A DNA stretch of 32,802 nucleotides from Clostridia bacterium (GCA_022798895.1 JAAWNJ010000014.1:1-32802); one strand, 5' to 3'; shown: positions 1 to 8,825, counted from the stretch's first letter. Program-made: numbers and translations. Notes: a model not told the origin generated them from the sequence alone.

Positions 1-171
1 CCCAAATACATAAGTTAGTGTGATTCCTGCTAAGATGAGCAAAACCACTATGGTCACTACTAAAGCTACAAGGGTTATCCCAGCTGTTGAAGCTTTGCTG
101 ATTACAGATGGGTTATCCTGGCAGGATATACCCTTTTCATTCTTTTTCAATTTTTTAACTCTTCCCTTCAT
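1..171 (-). CDS. Pilin-like secreted protein, N-terminal fragment (runs off window)
   Basis: Only the first 57 codons are inside the window; the gene continues past position 1. The start at 171 has a GGAG ribosome binding site about 10 bases upstream. A basic leader (MKGRVKKLKKNEKG) is followed by a prepilin-type hydrophobic stretch (GITLVALVVTIVVLLILAG), almost identical to that of the gene at 3177-4529. In type IV pilins and pseudopilins the leader is cut after the glycine and the helix anchors or polymerises the protein. Oddity: about 17 residues (ISCQDNPSVISKASTAG) separate the usual KG from ITLVAL, so the cleavage site context is changed. In this kind of Clostridia such leaders often sit on surface proteins with Ig-like or lectin-like domains, so this is more likely a surface protein than a classical pilus subunit. 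The mature domain cannot be seen. Confidence 0.75.
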   Translation of the reverse strand, partial: MKGRVKKLKKNEKGISCQDNPSVISKASTAGITLVALVVTIVVLLILAGITLTYVFG

Positions 172-342
172 TCTTCCTTTGCTCCTTCTTTTTTATTCTT
201 ATGTATAGTTTTCACATTTTGGGTTTATCTTATACACTGTCTTTTAATATTAGTATAATACATATATATATATTATTTCAATATATTTTATCAGTATATG
301 TCATAAGATGTCAATAATCAACTTTAATTTTTTAGTTAATTC

Positions 343-375
343 TAAGAAAAAAGGAAGCCATTTTTAGACTTCCTT
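343..375 (-). terminator. Intrinsic terminator of the SASP gene
   Basis: A seven-base stem (AAGGAAG / CTTCCTT) with an 11-base loop is followed on the minus strand by a T-rich run. It lies just after the SASP stop codon. Confidence 0.7.
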
Positions 376-382
376 TCTGTAA

Positions 383-559
383 CTAGCTGTTTTCAGCTGT
401 TCTATTTGCAATTTCAATTGCTTTTGTAACAATGTTACCACAAGTTTTTGATGGAACATTTCCCCATCCGCCATCTTGTTTTACTTGGTCATATACACCA
501 AGTTCTTTGGCAATTTCTTCTCTTAATTTATTGGAAATAAGTTTGCTGTTCTTTGACAT
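383..559 (-). CDS. Small acid-soluble spore protein, alpha/beta type
   Basis: A 58-codon gene too short for the ORF track. It starts MSKNSKLISNKLREEIAKEL and contains GGWGNVPSKTCGNIVTKAIE, which fits the alpha/beta SASP pattern: an N-terminal helix ending in ELG(V/I), a GxWGN turn, then a C-terminal helix with the conserved G-x-x-V/M stretch. These proteins coat DNA in the developing spore and shield it from UV and heat; they are cut early in germination. A strong RBS (TAGGAGG) sits about 8 bases upstream of the ATG and an intrinsic terminator follows. At 58 residues it is near the short end of the family. Genes of this family are normally read by sigma-G in the forespore; I did not find a convincing sigma-G promoter here. 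It lies next to the germination operon sleB-ypeB on the same strand. Confidence 0.85.
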   Translation of the reverse strand: MSKNSKLISNKLREEIAKELGVYDQVKQDGGWGNVPSKTCGNIVTKAIEIANRTAENS

Positions 560-748
560 CGAATTTACCTCCTACTAGAGTTTCCTATTTGTGAAATTTT
601 ATTTTCTTACTTGATTAACAGTGAAAGCTTTTTGCTTTTTGTTACTTTTGTTTCACATTATTATTTTGTACCTAAATCTCTAAAATATTTCTTAAATTTT
701 TTCCATTTTATTTAAAATTATTTTTTTGCCTACAAATCTGTAACCATT

Positions 749-2134
749 TTAGTGAGTTAATGTACCATTTGGTGTATTAATAATCACTAAAATGTCTTCT
801 TCCTTTCCTGTTTCGCAATTGATATATACTAAGAAATCAGTATCATCTACTTTTCCTTTGAACTCCCAGCATAGTACTTCACTTTTCCATTCTGTTGGAA
901 TAATGGCTAAACCTTCACTTTTGATATCTAAATTTTTGTTTAAATTTTTCTTTGCTTGCTCTTTTGAAATGAGAACTTTCGAAATATCTCTAGTTTCATG
1001 ATTATTCAAGTATCCACTCGTTTCAACTCCCATAACTTCTCCATTATCTAAAGCAACTTTTACCTTGATTAAGTCTGGATAAACTGTTACATCATCTTGT
1101 TCATAAGCATAGTTAATGGTAACAATTCCATCCTGTTTTAGATAATAGGTTTCTTTCATATTTTTGAAACCACGTTCCTCTAAATATTTCTTTCCAATTT
1201 CGTTTGCTCTTTCTTGGCTAACACTTTCTGCCTCTATACTACGGTTATAGTTCATAAATACAATATGTCCACCTTTTTCTGTAACAGAAATATTAAAGTT
1301 TGCCTCTTTTTCATTATTTACTTTCGCGTTGAAATCATAGGTAATCATGTTTGTATTTTCTGATTTACCTGATAGTGTAATTTCTTGTACTTTATCTTCT
1401 CCAATAAATTTTTTTGCTATTTCTTTTGCCTTGTCCTCACTGATATTTTCGCCTGTTAAGCCTTTTTTCTCTTTTTTCGTAATATGCTCAGAAAAAGCTC
1501 CATCATAAATTAGCCCTGAATACTCGTGGAAGTTTTCTTCTAAGTTTGTAAAGCTATTTTTAGAGATGTTGCTTACTTCTTGTGCAAAGGCAACTGTTCC
1601 TTTTTTCGTTAGCTCTCCCCAGCTAATTCTTCCATCATTCATATCTGCTGATAATTGATTTAATGTGTTTTCTAATTCCACACTATAATCATGTAATTGT
1701 TTTAAATTGTTTAAATCTTCTTGACTTAACTTTTCATTATTAATATTTTTACGTGAAAGTGAATAGCTATAATCACTTACTTGATTTAAAAACTTTTCTG
1801 TTTTCTCTAATTCTACACTTTCTATTGGAAGTCTTGATAAATATACTTGTGCTAAGTTTGCCTCTTTCCATACATTCGTTAATGTTTCTGCGCCATGTTC
1901 TGGTGTACTAGAAATTAATGATTTTGCTAAGTACGTCTCTACATTTTGCACATAATCTACTAATTCAAAAAATGCCATATTATATTGATTTTCTGAAGCT
2001 AATCTATAATCTGTTTGTTTTTTGTAAATCCATACTCCCATTGCAATAATAATGGCAAATAATACGACAACGACACTAAGCATATGCCTGTCTTTTAATC
2101 GATTTTTCCAATCTACTAATTTATTTTGTCCCAT
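749..2134 (-). CDS. ypeB: Germination protein YpeB
   Basis: This 461-residue protein has one membrane segment near the N-terminus (about residues 19-37), a long helical region (about 40-220) and PepSY-like repeats in the C-terminal half. That is the layout of YpeB. In Bacillus, YpeB is needed to place and keep the cortex-lytic enzyme SleB stable and inactive in the spore until germination; the PepSY domains are thought to provide the inhibition. The gene follows sleB by about 97 bases on the same strand, the usual sleB-ypeB operon order. The ATG has a GGAAG-type RBS a short way upstream. Expression is expected in the forespore from the promoter upstream of sleB. The 69-aa plus-strand ORF at 792-1001 is a shadow. 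Confidence 0.93.
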   Translation of the reverse strand: MGQNKLVDWKNRLKDRHMLSVVVVLFAIIIAMGVWIYKKQTDYRLASENQYNMAFFELVDYVQNVETYLAKSLISSTPEHGAETLTNVWKEANLAQVYLSRLPIESVELEKTEKFLNQVSDYSYSLSRKNINNEKLSQEDLNNLKQLHDYSVELENTLNQLSADMNDGRISWGELTKKGTVAFAQEVSNISKNSFTNLEENFHEYSGLIYDGAFSEHITKKEKKGLTGENISEDKAKEIAKKFIGEDKVQEITLSGKSENTNMITYDFNAKVNNEKEANFNISVTEKGGHIVFMNYNRSIEAESVSQERANEIGKKYLEERGFKNMKETYYLKQDGIVTINYAYEQDDVTVYPDLIKVKVALDNGEVMGVETSGYLNNHETRDISKVLISKEQAKKNLNKNLDIKSEGLAIIPTEWKSEVLCWEFKGKVDDTDFLVYINCETGKEEDILVIINTPNGTLTH

Positions 2135-2231
2135 TTCTTTTTCTTCCTTTCTATTTGAAATAGTTAGTTGAATTTCATTTCAACTTGTTCTTGTTAAAAT
2201 ATTGCCCTAATAATAGCTATATTTCTGCCCC

Positions 2232-2732
2232 TTAACGGCAAAATCTATGCTTACCAATAGTTTTAATCAATGGTCTTGACCAAATCCATTTATTAGTTGC
2301 AGTATCTGGATTAAAATAATAAATCGCTCCATCTGTTGGATCCCAACCATTTAGTGCATCTCTCGCTGCCTTTACAACTGTGGCACCTTCTTCTATTGGT
2401 ACATTAATCTGTCCATCTGCAACTGCTGTAAATGCTCCTGACTGATAAATAACTCCTGCAATAGTATTTGGAAATTTAGAATCTTTGACACGATTCAAAA
2501 TAACTGCTCCTACTGCTACTTGTCCCTCATAAGGTTCTCCTCTCGCTTCTCCATTTATAGCTCTTGCGAGTAGTTGTACATCTGAAGTATTTCCACTGTT
2601 GCTATCTGCTGCATAAACAGGCTCTTGTCCAACTAATTCTAATATTCCAAAAACTGCTAAGAATGTAGATATCATAGTAAGTATCATTAAGATAGTTCTA
2701 AAAATAATAGATTTTATTTTTTGTTTTTTCAT
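2232..2732 (-). CDS. sleB: Spore cortex-lytic enzyme SleB (catalytic domain form)
   Basis: A 166-residue protein with an N-terminal signal/membrane segment (about residues 11-33) and a cell-wall hydrolase (Hydrolase_2) domain: LLARAINGEARGEPYEGQVA is the typical start with the catalytic glutamate, followed by GAVILNRV and the AIYYFNP motif. SleB is a lytic transglycosylase that degrades muramic-delta-lactam cortex peptidoglycan during germination. It lacks the N-terminal peptidoglycan-binding domain present in Bacillus SleB, so it is shorter than the roughly 300-residue family norm. The RBS is AAGGAG, 8 bases before the ATG. Its operon partner ypeB is directly downstream. A sigma-G-like promoter lies about 35 bases upstream of the start. 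Confidence 0.93.
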   Translation of the reverse strand: MKKQKIKSIIFRTILMILTMISTFLAVFGILELVGQEPVYAADSNSGNTSDVQLLARAINGEARGEPYEGQVAVGAVILNRVKDSKFPNTIAGVIYQSGAFTAVADGQINVPIEEGATVVKAARDALNGWDPTDGAIYYFNPDTATNKWIWSRPLIKTIGKHRFCR

Positions 2733-2766
2733 GGTTAACTCCTTGTCTTAAAATTTTCTTTGCCAC

Positions 2767-2796
2767 TATTTTGTGCATATTTTGTAAAATTATTCA
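2767..2796 (-). promoter_or_regulatory. Putative sigma-G/F-type promoter of sleB-ypeB
   Basis: On the minus strand TGAATA is separated by 17 bases from CAAAATA, close to the forespore sigma-G consensus (TGAATA ... CATACTA). It sits about 35 bases upstream of the sleB start, where a forespore promoter is expected. Assigned by eye only. Confidence 0.45.
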
Positions 2797-2812
2797 AAAA
2801 ACTAAAATAAAA

Positions 2813-2858
2813 AACTAGTCAAATTTACTCAATTTCACTTGAGAATTTTTGACTAGTT
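2813..2858 (-). terminator. Terminator downstream of the pilin-like gene
   Basis: An 11-base perfect inverted repeat (AACTAGTCAAA / TTTGACTAGTT) encloses a second small stem (CTCAA / TTGAG) and is followed on the minus strand by a T-rich tract. It lies about 36 bases after the native stop codon at 2894 of the interrupted pilin-like gene, supporting 2894 as the original gene end. Confidence 0.65.
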
Positions 2859-2893
2859 GTATGATACAATTTACATTAATATACAATCTTATT

Positions 2894-3034
2894 TTATTTA
2901 ATTCCTATATATACATAATATCCTTTGTCATCACCACCATTTTGTGGGTACAAATTAGAGCTGGTTCCGCTAATTTCTCCATAATAAGTAGAACCTTTAT
3001 TATATCCAGTAATAACCATATCCACCGTTAGGTC
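2894..3034 (-). pseudogene. Stranded C-terminal tail of the interrupted pilin-like protein
   Basis: Minus-strand translation ending at the TAA at 2894 reads ...VITGYNKGSTYYGE...NLYPQNGGDDKGYYVYIGIK. The ending with YPxNG and a final aromatic-rich YYVYIG is typical of Clostridia surface proteins with prepilin-type leaders and Ig-like repeats. It is out of frame with the ORF at 3177-4529 and separated from it by a GC-rich block of about 235 bp. It is therefore the displaced native 3' end of that gene, followed by its own terminator at 2813-2858. The exact upstream edge is uncertain because the insert junction is not marked by an obvious repeat. Confidence 0.65.
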
Positions 3035-3268
3035 ACACACTTGAAGTAGCCAGGCTTCCCTTTCATACTGGTATTCACATTTCAGGCAGAAGATCGCTTT
3101 TGTAAGTGTGCCCTCATCAAGTTTGGAGGTTCTAACTAGCCTCCCAGCGGCGGATACCGTTTGTTGTGTGAAGGCATTATGAGCAATCAGCCCATCCCCG
3201 AGTTATCTTCCAAACTGGGCAGCTATACAGTGCGTTTTTCGCCACGCGCATTTCACGCGGTGCAGATC
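3035..3268. mobile_element. GC-rich structured insert of unknown identity
   Basis: Between the two halves of the pilin-like gene lies roughly 235 bp that is clearly richer in G+C than the surrounding roughly 30% GC sequence. It contains several potential RNA stems on the minus strand: CACACTT paired with AAGTGTG about 75 bases apart, GGAGG paired with CCTCC, and a CGCG-based stem near 3240-3262. No transposase, intron-encoded protein, group II domain V or terminal inverted repeat was recognised. It could be a miniature mobile element, an ORF-less intron or ribozyme remnant, or an assembly chimera. Edges are approximate. Confidence 0.5.
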
Positions 3269-4529
3269 TCTTCTCTGTATATTTCTTTATCGGATTACTT
3301 GACCATTTCTCCCATACATATAATTTCGTTGTTCCAGATACACTTTGATCGCTTGTATTTCCTTTTGCATCATATACCTTTACCATACAGCTATGACTTC
3401 CTGTACTTAAATCTGTAATAGTTTTACTCTTTGTTACACTTAATGTTGTTGCTGAACATGTCTGTGTATCTCTTAATACATTATCAACATAAAATTCCAC
3501 TTTCACAATTCCAGCTTTTGTGTCTTCTGCTGTCACACTAAGGGTAATTCCTGTCTCTGAATATTTTTCGGCTGTGAAATTTGTTATTGTTGGACCTTCG
3601 TTATCAAAATTAAATCCTTCACTTCGGCATATATTAGTTTTGCCACTTTCTGTTTCTAGTAATGTCCATAAATAATAAGTTCCTGTATAGCCTTTTCCTA
3701 TAATCGTTTCATAATTACTACAATTTTCTATAAAACTACTTTGTGTTGGTTCTACTGTCGTGTTTAGCCACTGATATTTTATACTTTTTACTTTGTCATC
3801 AGTTTCTTTTACCTCTACCTTTACTGGATGTTCTTTTTGATATTCTTCATTGCCATTTGGGCTATATTCTACTGACATAACAATTCCATCAACAGTTATT
3901 AGCTCTATAGCTGATAACTCTGCATATACTTTAATGGTGTATTTTCCATTTTGTTTTACAGAACAATTCTCTATAATTTCATCCTTTCTATTGCTATATT
4001 CATACTCTTTTATTACATGTCCTTCTTGTATAATTTCAATTTTATGAATTCCATTTTTTTCTTCCTTTGCGGTTATGGTAAATGTTGCTAATCTAGAATT
4101 TTCTGCTAGTACAGGAGCACTTACTGTTAAGCTTGGAAATACCAATTCCTCTTTTTTTCCTAAGTATTTTCCTAATTTGGGAACACTTCTATCTAGCTCA
4201 AAAGCATAACCATCTATAATTACAATATCATCTATGATTTCTGCATCTTGAATTTCATTTAAAATATAAGTATCTAAAAAATCATTTTCATTGTACTTTA
4301 TATTTGTCCTTTTCTCTACTTGAACAGTAGTTAATACAACTTCTATCTTTTCCCTTGCTTTTGCTATTTCTGTTTTTAATTTTGCATTTGATGCTTGTTT
4401 GAATATGCTATTGTCTCCTAATACATAAGTTAGTGTGATTCCTGCTAAAATGAGCAATACCACTATTGTTACAACGAGTGCTACAAGTGTAATTCCCTTC
4501 TCTTTATTTCTTTTCTTTTGTTTCTTCAT
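3177..4529 (-). CDS. Pilin-like surface protein with Ig-like repeats, 3' end disrupted
   Basis: A 450-residue reading frame. The N-terminus has a basic leader and a prepilin-type motif (KGITLVALVVTIVVLLILAG), followed by DNSIFKQASNAKLKTEIAKA, a helix typical of Clostridia pseudopilin-like surface proteins. The middle contains Ig-like or bacterial Ig repeats of beta-rich sequence, e.g. GPTITNFTAEKYSETGITLS and GSHSCMVKVYDAKGNTSDQS. It is probably exported, cut by a prepilin peptidase and displayed at the surface. From about residue 420 (after NPIKKYTEK) the sequence turns into GC-rich codons and ends in foreign sequence (RSAPREMRVAKNALYSC...); the native C-terminus is found out of frame at 2894-3034. 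The annotated stop at 3177 is thus a product of the insertion. Function beyond surface display is unknown. Confidence 0.75.
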   Translation of the reverse strand: MKKQKKRNKEKGITLVALVVTIVVLLILAGITLTYVLGDNSIFKQASNAKLKTEIAKAREKIEVVLTTVQVEKRTNIKYNENDFLDTYILNEIQDAEIIDDIVIIDGYAFELDRSVPKLGKYLGKKEELVFPSLTVSAPVLAENSRLATFTITAKEEKNGIHKIEIIQEGHVIKEYEYSNRKDEIIENCSVKQNGKYTIKVYAELSAIELITVDGIVMSVEYSPNGNEEYQKEHPVKVEVKETDDKVKSIKYQWLNTTVEPTQSSFIENCSNYETIIGKGYTGTYYLWTLLETESGKTNICRSEGFNFDNEGPTITNFTAEKYSETGITLSVTAEDTKAGIVKVEFYVDNVLRDTQTCSATTLSVTKSKTITDLSTGSHSCMVKVYDAKGNTSDQSVSGTTKLYVWEKWSSNPIKKYTEKRSAPREMRVAKNALYSCPVWKITRGWADCS

Positions 4530-4643
4530 CTTTCTTTATTTTCCTCTCTCTGTTTTTGTATATCTTTATATTAGCATTCAATTAAATGCATGTCAAGAGA
4601 ATTTATTTGAGTGCATGGTAATATTTTTATAGGAGGTATTGTC

Positions 4644-4862
4644 ATGTATCTAAAGAGATTAAAAGATTTAAGAGAAGATAGAGATTTAACACAAAGTGAA
4701 GTAGCAAGTTACTTACAAATTACGAGACAACAGTATGGTTTATATGAAACTGGTAAACGTGACATTCCAGCAGAATTTATCAAATTTCTAGCTATATTTT
4801 ATCATACCTCTACAGATTATATTCTAGAATTAACGAATAACATAGATTCATACAAAAGCTAA
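4644..4862 (+). CDS. Small XRE-family HTH regulator
   Basis: A 72-residue protein made almost entirely of one HTH_3/Cro-CI domain: LKDLREDRDLTQSEVASYL, ITRQQYGLYETGKRDIP, then an LAIFYHTSTDYIL ending. The start at 4644 is preferred over the upstream start of the ORF-track entry because an AGGAGGT box lies 7 bases before it. The C-terminal FYHTSTDYILELT motif is typical of the many small Xre regulators of Firmicutes. No effector domain is present, so it likely acts as a DNA-binding dimer alone. It precedes the glycosyltransferase gene by about 107 bases on the same strand, but any regulatory link is speculation. Confidence 0.85.
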   Translation: MYLKRLKDLREDRDLTQSEVASYLQITRQQYGLYETGKRDIPAEFIKFLAIFYHTSTDYILELTNNIDSYKS

Positions 4863-4969
4863 TTTCTTTGGTATTACGCTTGATATTATATAATAATTAC
4901 AATATAATATATCTTGGATTGTAAACGTGATTATAATTGGCTCATTTAAAAAGAGAAAGGAAACCCAAA

Positions 4970-6091
4970 ATGAAAAAAGTATTAATATTTTATGCTTCTT
5001 ATGGTGGTGGACATTTATCAGCTGCAAAATCCATCTTAAAGTATATTACTGAATGTTGTCCTAATGCAGAAGCTGAAATGATAGATTGTATGAAATACAT
5101 TAATAAACCAATTGAAAAGGTGACAACTGGTGCTTATCGAGAAATGGCAAAAAAAGCTCCAAAACTATGGGGAAAAGTATATTCTGGATCTGAAAAAGGC
5201 CTTCTTTCCCAAATTAGTAAGGATAGCAATAAATTAATGGCTAGAAAATTAAATCATTTATTACAAGAAAAAAAGCCTAATCTTGTTATCTCTACACATC
5301 CTTTTAGTAGTCAAATGGTTAGTTACTTGAAGAAAAAGGGAAAACTAAATTGTACTTTAGCAACTATAATGACTGACTTTGCTATGCACAAGCAATGGCT
5401 TATTGGGCATGAGTTTACACAATATTTCTTTGTCTCTAATGAAGCTATGAAACAAGATATAATAGAGTATGGAGTTTCTAATGATAAAATATTTGTAACT
5501 GGAATTCCTATGTCTGATAGATTTTTTGAAAACTTTGATACTAAAAAAATTCACGAAATGTTTGACTTAGATATGAATAAAAAAGTCATTCTTTTTTTTG
5601 GTGGTGGCGAGTTTGGATTAGGAAAAGAAAGAACTTCACAAATTCTAAAAGCTTTTATTCAAAAAGCTCTTGATTATCAAATTGTGGCAGTAGCTGGAAA
5701 AAATGAAAAAATGAAAGAAGCTTTTGAACAACTAGTTAAAAATAATAATGCTCAAGATAGAGTTCGTGTGTTAGGTTTTACTGATAAAGTCCCTGAATTA
5801 ATGCATATTTCTTCTTTAGTGGTAACCAAGCCTGGCGGACTTACTACTACTGAAAGTTTAGCTTCTAACCTTCCTATGGTAATTATAAATCCCATCCCTG
5901 GCCAAGAAGAGGAAAACGCAGAGTTTTTGGTTTCTAATAGGGTTGGTATTTGGATAAAAAAACAAGATATTCCTGAGGAGATTATTACTACTTTGCTTTC
6001 TTCTGATGAATTAGAAAAAATGAGGGAGAATACTCAAAAGTTCACCAAACAGTATTCTACGAAAATGATTTGTGATATGTTATTAAACTAA
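4970..6091 (+). CDS. MurG/UgtP-type glycosyltransferase (processive diacylglycerol glycosyltransferase-like)
   Basis: A 373-residue GT28-type GT-B enzyme. The N-terminus KVLIFYASYGGGHLSAAKSI matches the MGDG synthase/UgtP N-terminal domain that binds the lipid acceptor. The C-terminal domain has the donor-binding segment VVTKPGGLTTTESLASNLP and an NPIPGQEEENAEFL motif common in UgtP-like enzymes. These enzymes move glucose or galactose from a UDP-sugar to diacylglycerol at the inner face of the membrane, making glycolipids and anchors. Start chosen at the ATG at 4970, with AAAGGAA 8 bases upstream; the ORF-track start at 4937 is an upstream TTG. The UDP-sugar could come from the pgcA/uridylyltransferase pair at 12.3-15.3 kb. 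The true acceptor is not proven. Confidence 0.85.
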   Translation: MKKVLIFYASYGGGHLSAAKSILKYITECCPNAEAEMIDCMKYINKPIEKVTTGAYREMAKKAPKLWGKVYSGSEKGLLSQISKDSNKLMARKLNHLLQEKKPNLVISTHPFSSQMVSYLKKKGKLNCTLATIMTDFAMHKQWLIGHEFTQYFFVSNEAMKQDIIEYGVSNDKIFVTGIPMSDRFFENFDTKKIHEMFDLDMNKKVILFFGGGEFGLGKERTSQILKAFIQKALDYQIVAVAGKNEKMKEAFEQLVKNNNAQDRVRVLGFTDKVPELMHISSLVVTKPGGLTTTESLASNLPMVIINPIPGQEEENAEFLVSNRVGIWIKKQDIPEEIITTLLSSDELEKMRENTQKFTKQYSTKMICDMLLN

Positions 6092-6100
6092 GTATATATA

Positions 6101-6152
6101 AAAATGAAATGATAGTAAAGAATTTAAAATCATTACTATCATTTCATTTTTA
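6101..6152 (+). terminator. Strong bidirectional terminator
   Basis: An 18-base perfect inverted repeat (AAAATGAAATGATAGTAA and its complement) with a 14-base spacer, T-rich on both outer sides. It lies between the convergent ends of the glycosyltransferase gene and recR and probably serves both. Confidence 0.8.
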
Positions 6153-6184
6153 TTTTATATTCTCTTTATCAAGAGAAACTGATG

Positions 6185-6784
6185 CTAAATCTCTCTTCTA
6201 CCTTCTAATGCTTTACTTAAAGTAACTTCATCTGTATACTCCAGATCTCCACCAACTGGAATTCCATGTGCAATTCTTGTTGCCTTAATTCCTAATGGCT
6301 TTACTAATTTAGAAATATACATTGCAGTCGCTTCTCCTTCTACACGTGGATTAGTTGCTAAAATAATTTCTTTGACTTCACCATTCATTAATCTAGATAG
6401 TAATTCTTTGATTTTAATATTATCTGGCCCTACTCCATTCATAGGAGAAATGCTACCATGTAATACATGATAAACTCCTTTAAATTCGTGAGTTCTTTCC
6501 ATTGCTACCACATCTCTAACATCTTCTACTACACAAATAATAGTATGATCGCGATTTAGATTACCACAAATTGGGCAAGGGTCTGTATCTGAAATATTAT
6601 AACATTGTGAACAGTATTTTAAATTACTTTTTGCTTCTAAAATAGCTTTTACAAATTCATTAGTCTCTTCTTCTGTAGCATCTAACATATGAAAAGCAAG
6701 CCTAGCTGCTGTCTTGCTCCCAATGCTAGGCAATTTTTCAAATGCTTCAATTAATTTTTCAATTGATGGTGCATAATAACTCAT
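6185..6784 (-). CDS. recR: Recombination protein RecR
   Basis: A 199-residue protein of standard RecR length. It shows the N-terminal helix-hairpin-helix ([20 protein letters not shown]), a four-cysteine zinc finger (CSQC ... CPIC), and the Toprim domain with [12 protein letters not shown] and the [15 protein letters not shown] segment. RecR works with RecO (and RecF) to load RecA onto SSB-coated single-stranded DNA during gap repair. It is the third gene of the classic dnaX-ebfC-recR operon and starts 16 bases after the ebfC stop. Confidence 0.97.
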   Translation of the reverse strand: MSYYAPSIEKLIEAFEKLPSIGSKTAARLAFHMLDATEEETNEFVKAILEAKSNLKYCSQCYNISDTDPCPICGNLNRDHTIICVVEDVRDVVAMERTHEFKGVYHVLHGSISPMNGVGPDNIKIKELLSRLMNGEVKEIILATNPRVEGEATAMYISKLVKPLGIKATRIAHGIPVGGDLEYTDEVTLSKALEGRREI

Positions 6785-6800
6785 TTTACTATTCCTTTTC

Positions 6801-7142
6801 CTACATCATGCCTGGTATATTATACTTGCCTAATTCTTGTGCTTGTGCACTGTCTACTTTCCTCAATGCTTCATTAACACAACTTAAAATTAGGTCTTGT
6901 AACATCTCTACATCATCTGGATCAACAGCTTCTTTTTTGATAGTAATTTCTTTTACTTCTTTACTTCCAGATACTTTTACATAAACTGCTCCACCACCTA
7001 CTACTGCATCAAACTCTTTTGCTGCAAGTTCTGTTTGAGATTTCTCCATATCTGCTTGCATTTTTTTCGCTTCTTTCATTAATTGGCCTAAGTTCATTCC
7101 GCCAAATCCACCCATTCCTGGAAATCCGCCTTTTTTTGACAT
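6801..7142 (-). CDS. ebfC: Nucleoid-associated protein, YbaB/EbfC family
   Basis: A 113-residue protein. It has the glycine/methionine-rich N-terminus ([20 protein letters not shown]) and the helix [16 protein letters not shown] followed by the [14 protein letters not shown] beta region of the YbaB fold. YbaB/EbfC proteins form tweezer-like dimers that bind DNA and are nearly always found between dnaX and recR, as here. The start at 7142 is chosen because a GGAG box lies about 10 bases upstream; the ORF-track start at 7190 adds a basic 16-residue extension unlikely to be translated. dnaX ends 53 bases upstream. Confidence 0.95.
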   Translation of the reverse strand: MSKKGGFPGMGGFGGMNLGQLMKEAKKMQADMEKSQTELAAKEFDAVVGGGAVYVKVSGSKEVKEITIKKEAVDPDDVEMLQDLILSCVNEALRKVDSAQAQELGKYNIPGMM

Positions 7143-7195
7143 AATATTTTTTCTCCTTCTTTTATGTTTACTTTTAAAATTAATTAACATTTCTT

Positions 7196-8803
7196 CTATT
7201 CTTCTATTTCATTAACTGGAATACCTAAATCCTTGATTGGATTTTGTTCTTCCGCTTCTTTTGCTTTTTGCTTTAAAATCTCATCTTGATTATCTAATAA
7301 CTTTACTCTCATTGGTTTTCCACATTCTATGGAAACTAATCTTTCTAATTCTTGTATATTTTCAGGACGTTCCATAGTAGCTTTAATAAATGGAGTTAGT
7401 CCATTTTGGAATACAATACCTACTGTCATATCATTGACTAGTGTAGCAATTGTGCTCATTAAATTGGTAGCTAATATCATTTTTCTTTCTTCTCTTAATG
7501 TACTTATAATCTTTGGCCAAAATTCTAGTTGTTTGATATTTAACTTACTAAAATCTATTGGCTCTTTCTTTTCCACTTTTGCTACTGTATTTGTTTTTGC
7601 TTTTTCTGTATTACTACTTGCTTGGAAATTTCCTTGTGCCATTTTTCTTTCTAGTTGTGTTATTCTTGTTTTTAGTTCTTCTATTCCTCCTGAGCTTGCC
7701 ATATTTTCATTTTGCATTGTTTGAATTACTGGTTGACACAATTTAATCATGGCAACTTCAAATAATACTGCTTTCTGTGAGGACCATTTCATATCATTTT
7801 CTAGTTCTGATAACACATAAATCATTTGTAATAGTCTTTCTTTTGACACTTTCTCTGAAATACTTGCTATTTGTTTTAGTTCTTCTTGGTTATAGATCTT
7901 TAGTTTCTCAGTTGTTTTCCAAACTAAAATATCTTTTGTATACTTAATTAATTCCCATAGTAAATTCGTTAAATCTTTTCCTTCTTGCATGACCGCTTCT
8001 ACTGTGGTAATTGTTTTCTCTATATTACTTTCTATTATTGCTTCCACTATTTGTGAGATAAAGGTTAGTTTTGGAATTCCTACTAAATCTTTTACTAAGT
8101 CCTCATCTATCTTTTGGCTTCCTTCTTGTAAGCATCTTTCTAAAATACTTAAAGCATCTCTCATAGCTCCTTCTGCTAGAATAGAAATAATGCTTAATGC
8201 CTCTTTTGTAATTTCAATTTTGCTTTCATCACAAACATATTGTAATCGTTTACTAATGTCATTATTCGAAATCTTTTTGAAATCAAAACGTTGACATCTA
8301 GAAAGAATAGTTGCTGGTAATTTTTGTGGCTCTGTAGTAGCTAAAATAAATTTAACATGTGATGGTGGTTCTTCTAGTGTTTTTAATAATGCATTAAAGG
8401 CTCCTGTTGATAGCATATGAACCTCATCGATAATATAGACTCTATATTTAGCAAGTGTTGGTAAAAAATTCACTTCATCACGGATAGCTCTAATGTCATC
8501 TACACTATTGTTAGAAGCTGCATCCATTTCTACAATATCAGTTAAAGAACCAGATAAAGCAGCTTTACAGATTTCACATTCATTACAAGGTTCACCATCT
8601 TGTGGATTTAAGCAATTAACTGCTCTTGCTAAAATTTTGGCACTAGTCGTTTTTCCTGTTCCTCTTCCGCCATTTAACAAATAGGCATGTCCTACTCTTC
8701 CTGCTATAATTTGATTTCTAATGGTTTTGGTAATATGTTCTTGCCCTACCATATCTTCGAATTTTAACGGTCTAAACTTTCGATATAATGCAGTGTATGC
8801 CAT
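7196..8803 (-). CDS. dnaX: DNA polymerase III subunit gamma/tau
   Basis: A 535-residue clamp-loader ATPase. It starts [20 protein letters not shown], with Walker [10 protein letters not shown], a four-cysteine zinc module (C-x8-C-x2-C-x2-C around residue 70), Walker B DEVHML and sensor motif [20 protein letters not shown]. Domain III and a C-terminal tau-like region follow. DnaX loads the beta sliding clamp and couples the polymerase to the helicase. The ATG at 8803 is preceded by GGGGAGGAG; the ORF-track start at 8818 is a TTG inside that RBS region. No obvious poly-A slippage site for making a short gamma form was seen. First gene of the dnaX-ebfC-recR operon, directly downstream of the SRP RNA gene. 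Confidence 0.97.
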   Translation of the reverse strand: MAYTALYRKFRPLKFEDMVGQEHITKTIRNQIIAGRVGHAYLLNGGRGTGKTTSAKILARAVNCLNPQDGEPCNECEICKAALSGSLTDIVEMDAASNNSVDDIRAIRDEVNFLPTLAKYRVYIIDEVHMLSTGAFNALLKTLEEPPSHVKFILATTEPQKLPATILSRCQRFDFKKISNNDISKRLQYVCDESKIEITKEALSIISILAEGAMRDALSILERCLQEGSQKIDEDLVKDLVGIPKLTFISQIVEAIIESNIEKTITTVEAVMQEGKDLTNLLWELIKYTKDILVWKTTEKLKIYNQEELKQIASISEKVSKERLLQMIYVLSELENDMKWSSQKAVLFEVAMIKLCQPVIQTMQNENMASSGGIEELKTRITQLERKMAQGNFQASSNTEKAKTNTVAKVEKKEPIDFSKLNIKQLEFWPKIISTLREERKMILATNLMSTIATLVNDMTVGIVFQNGLTPFIKATMERPENIQELERLVSIECGKPMRVKLLDNQDEILKQKAKEAEEQNPIKDLGIPVNEIEE

Positions 8804-8825
8804 TTGTCTCCTCCCCAAACAATTA

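Noticed and set aside
3035-3268. Group II intron in the pilin-like gene.
   Set aside because: No domain V hairpin and no GTGYG start at a suitable end were seen, and no intron-encoded protein. Remains possible only as a fragment.
3035-3268. A second DGR variable region at the end of the pilin-like gene.
   Set aside because: No similarity to the TR at 29971-30110 and no adenine-linked pattern.
3177-3418. Plus-strand ORF 3161-3418 within the GC-rich insert as a real protein.
   Set aside because: It runs from the insert into the antisense of the pilin-like gene, has no RBS, and matches no family I recognise.
7558-7746. Plus-strand hydrophobic ORFs opposite dnaX, and similar ones at 14065-14748.
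   Set aside because: Shadow frames: strong minus-strand genes lie opposite and none has an RBS.
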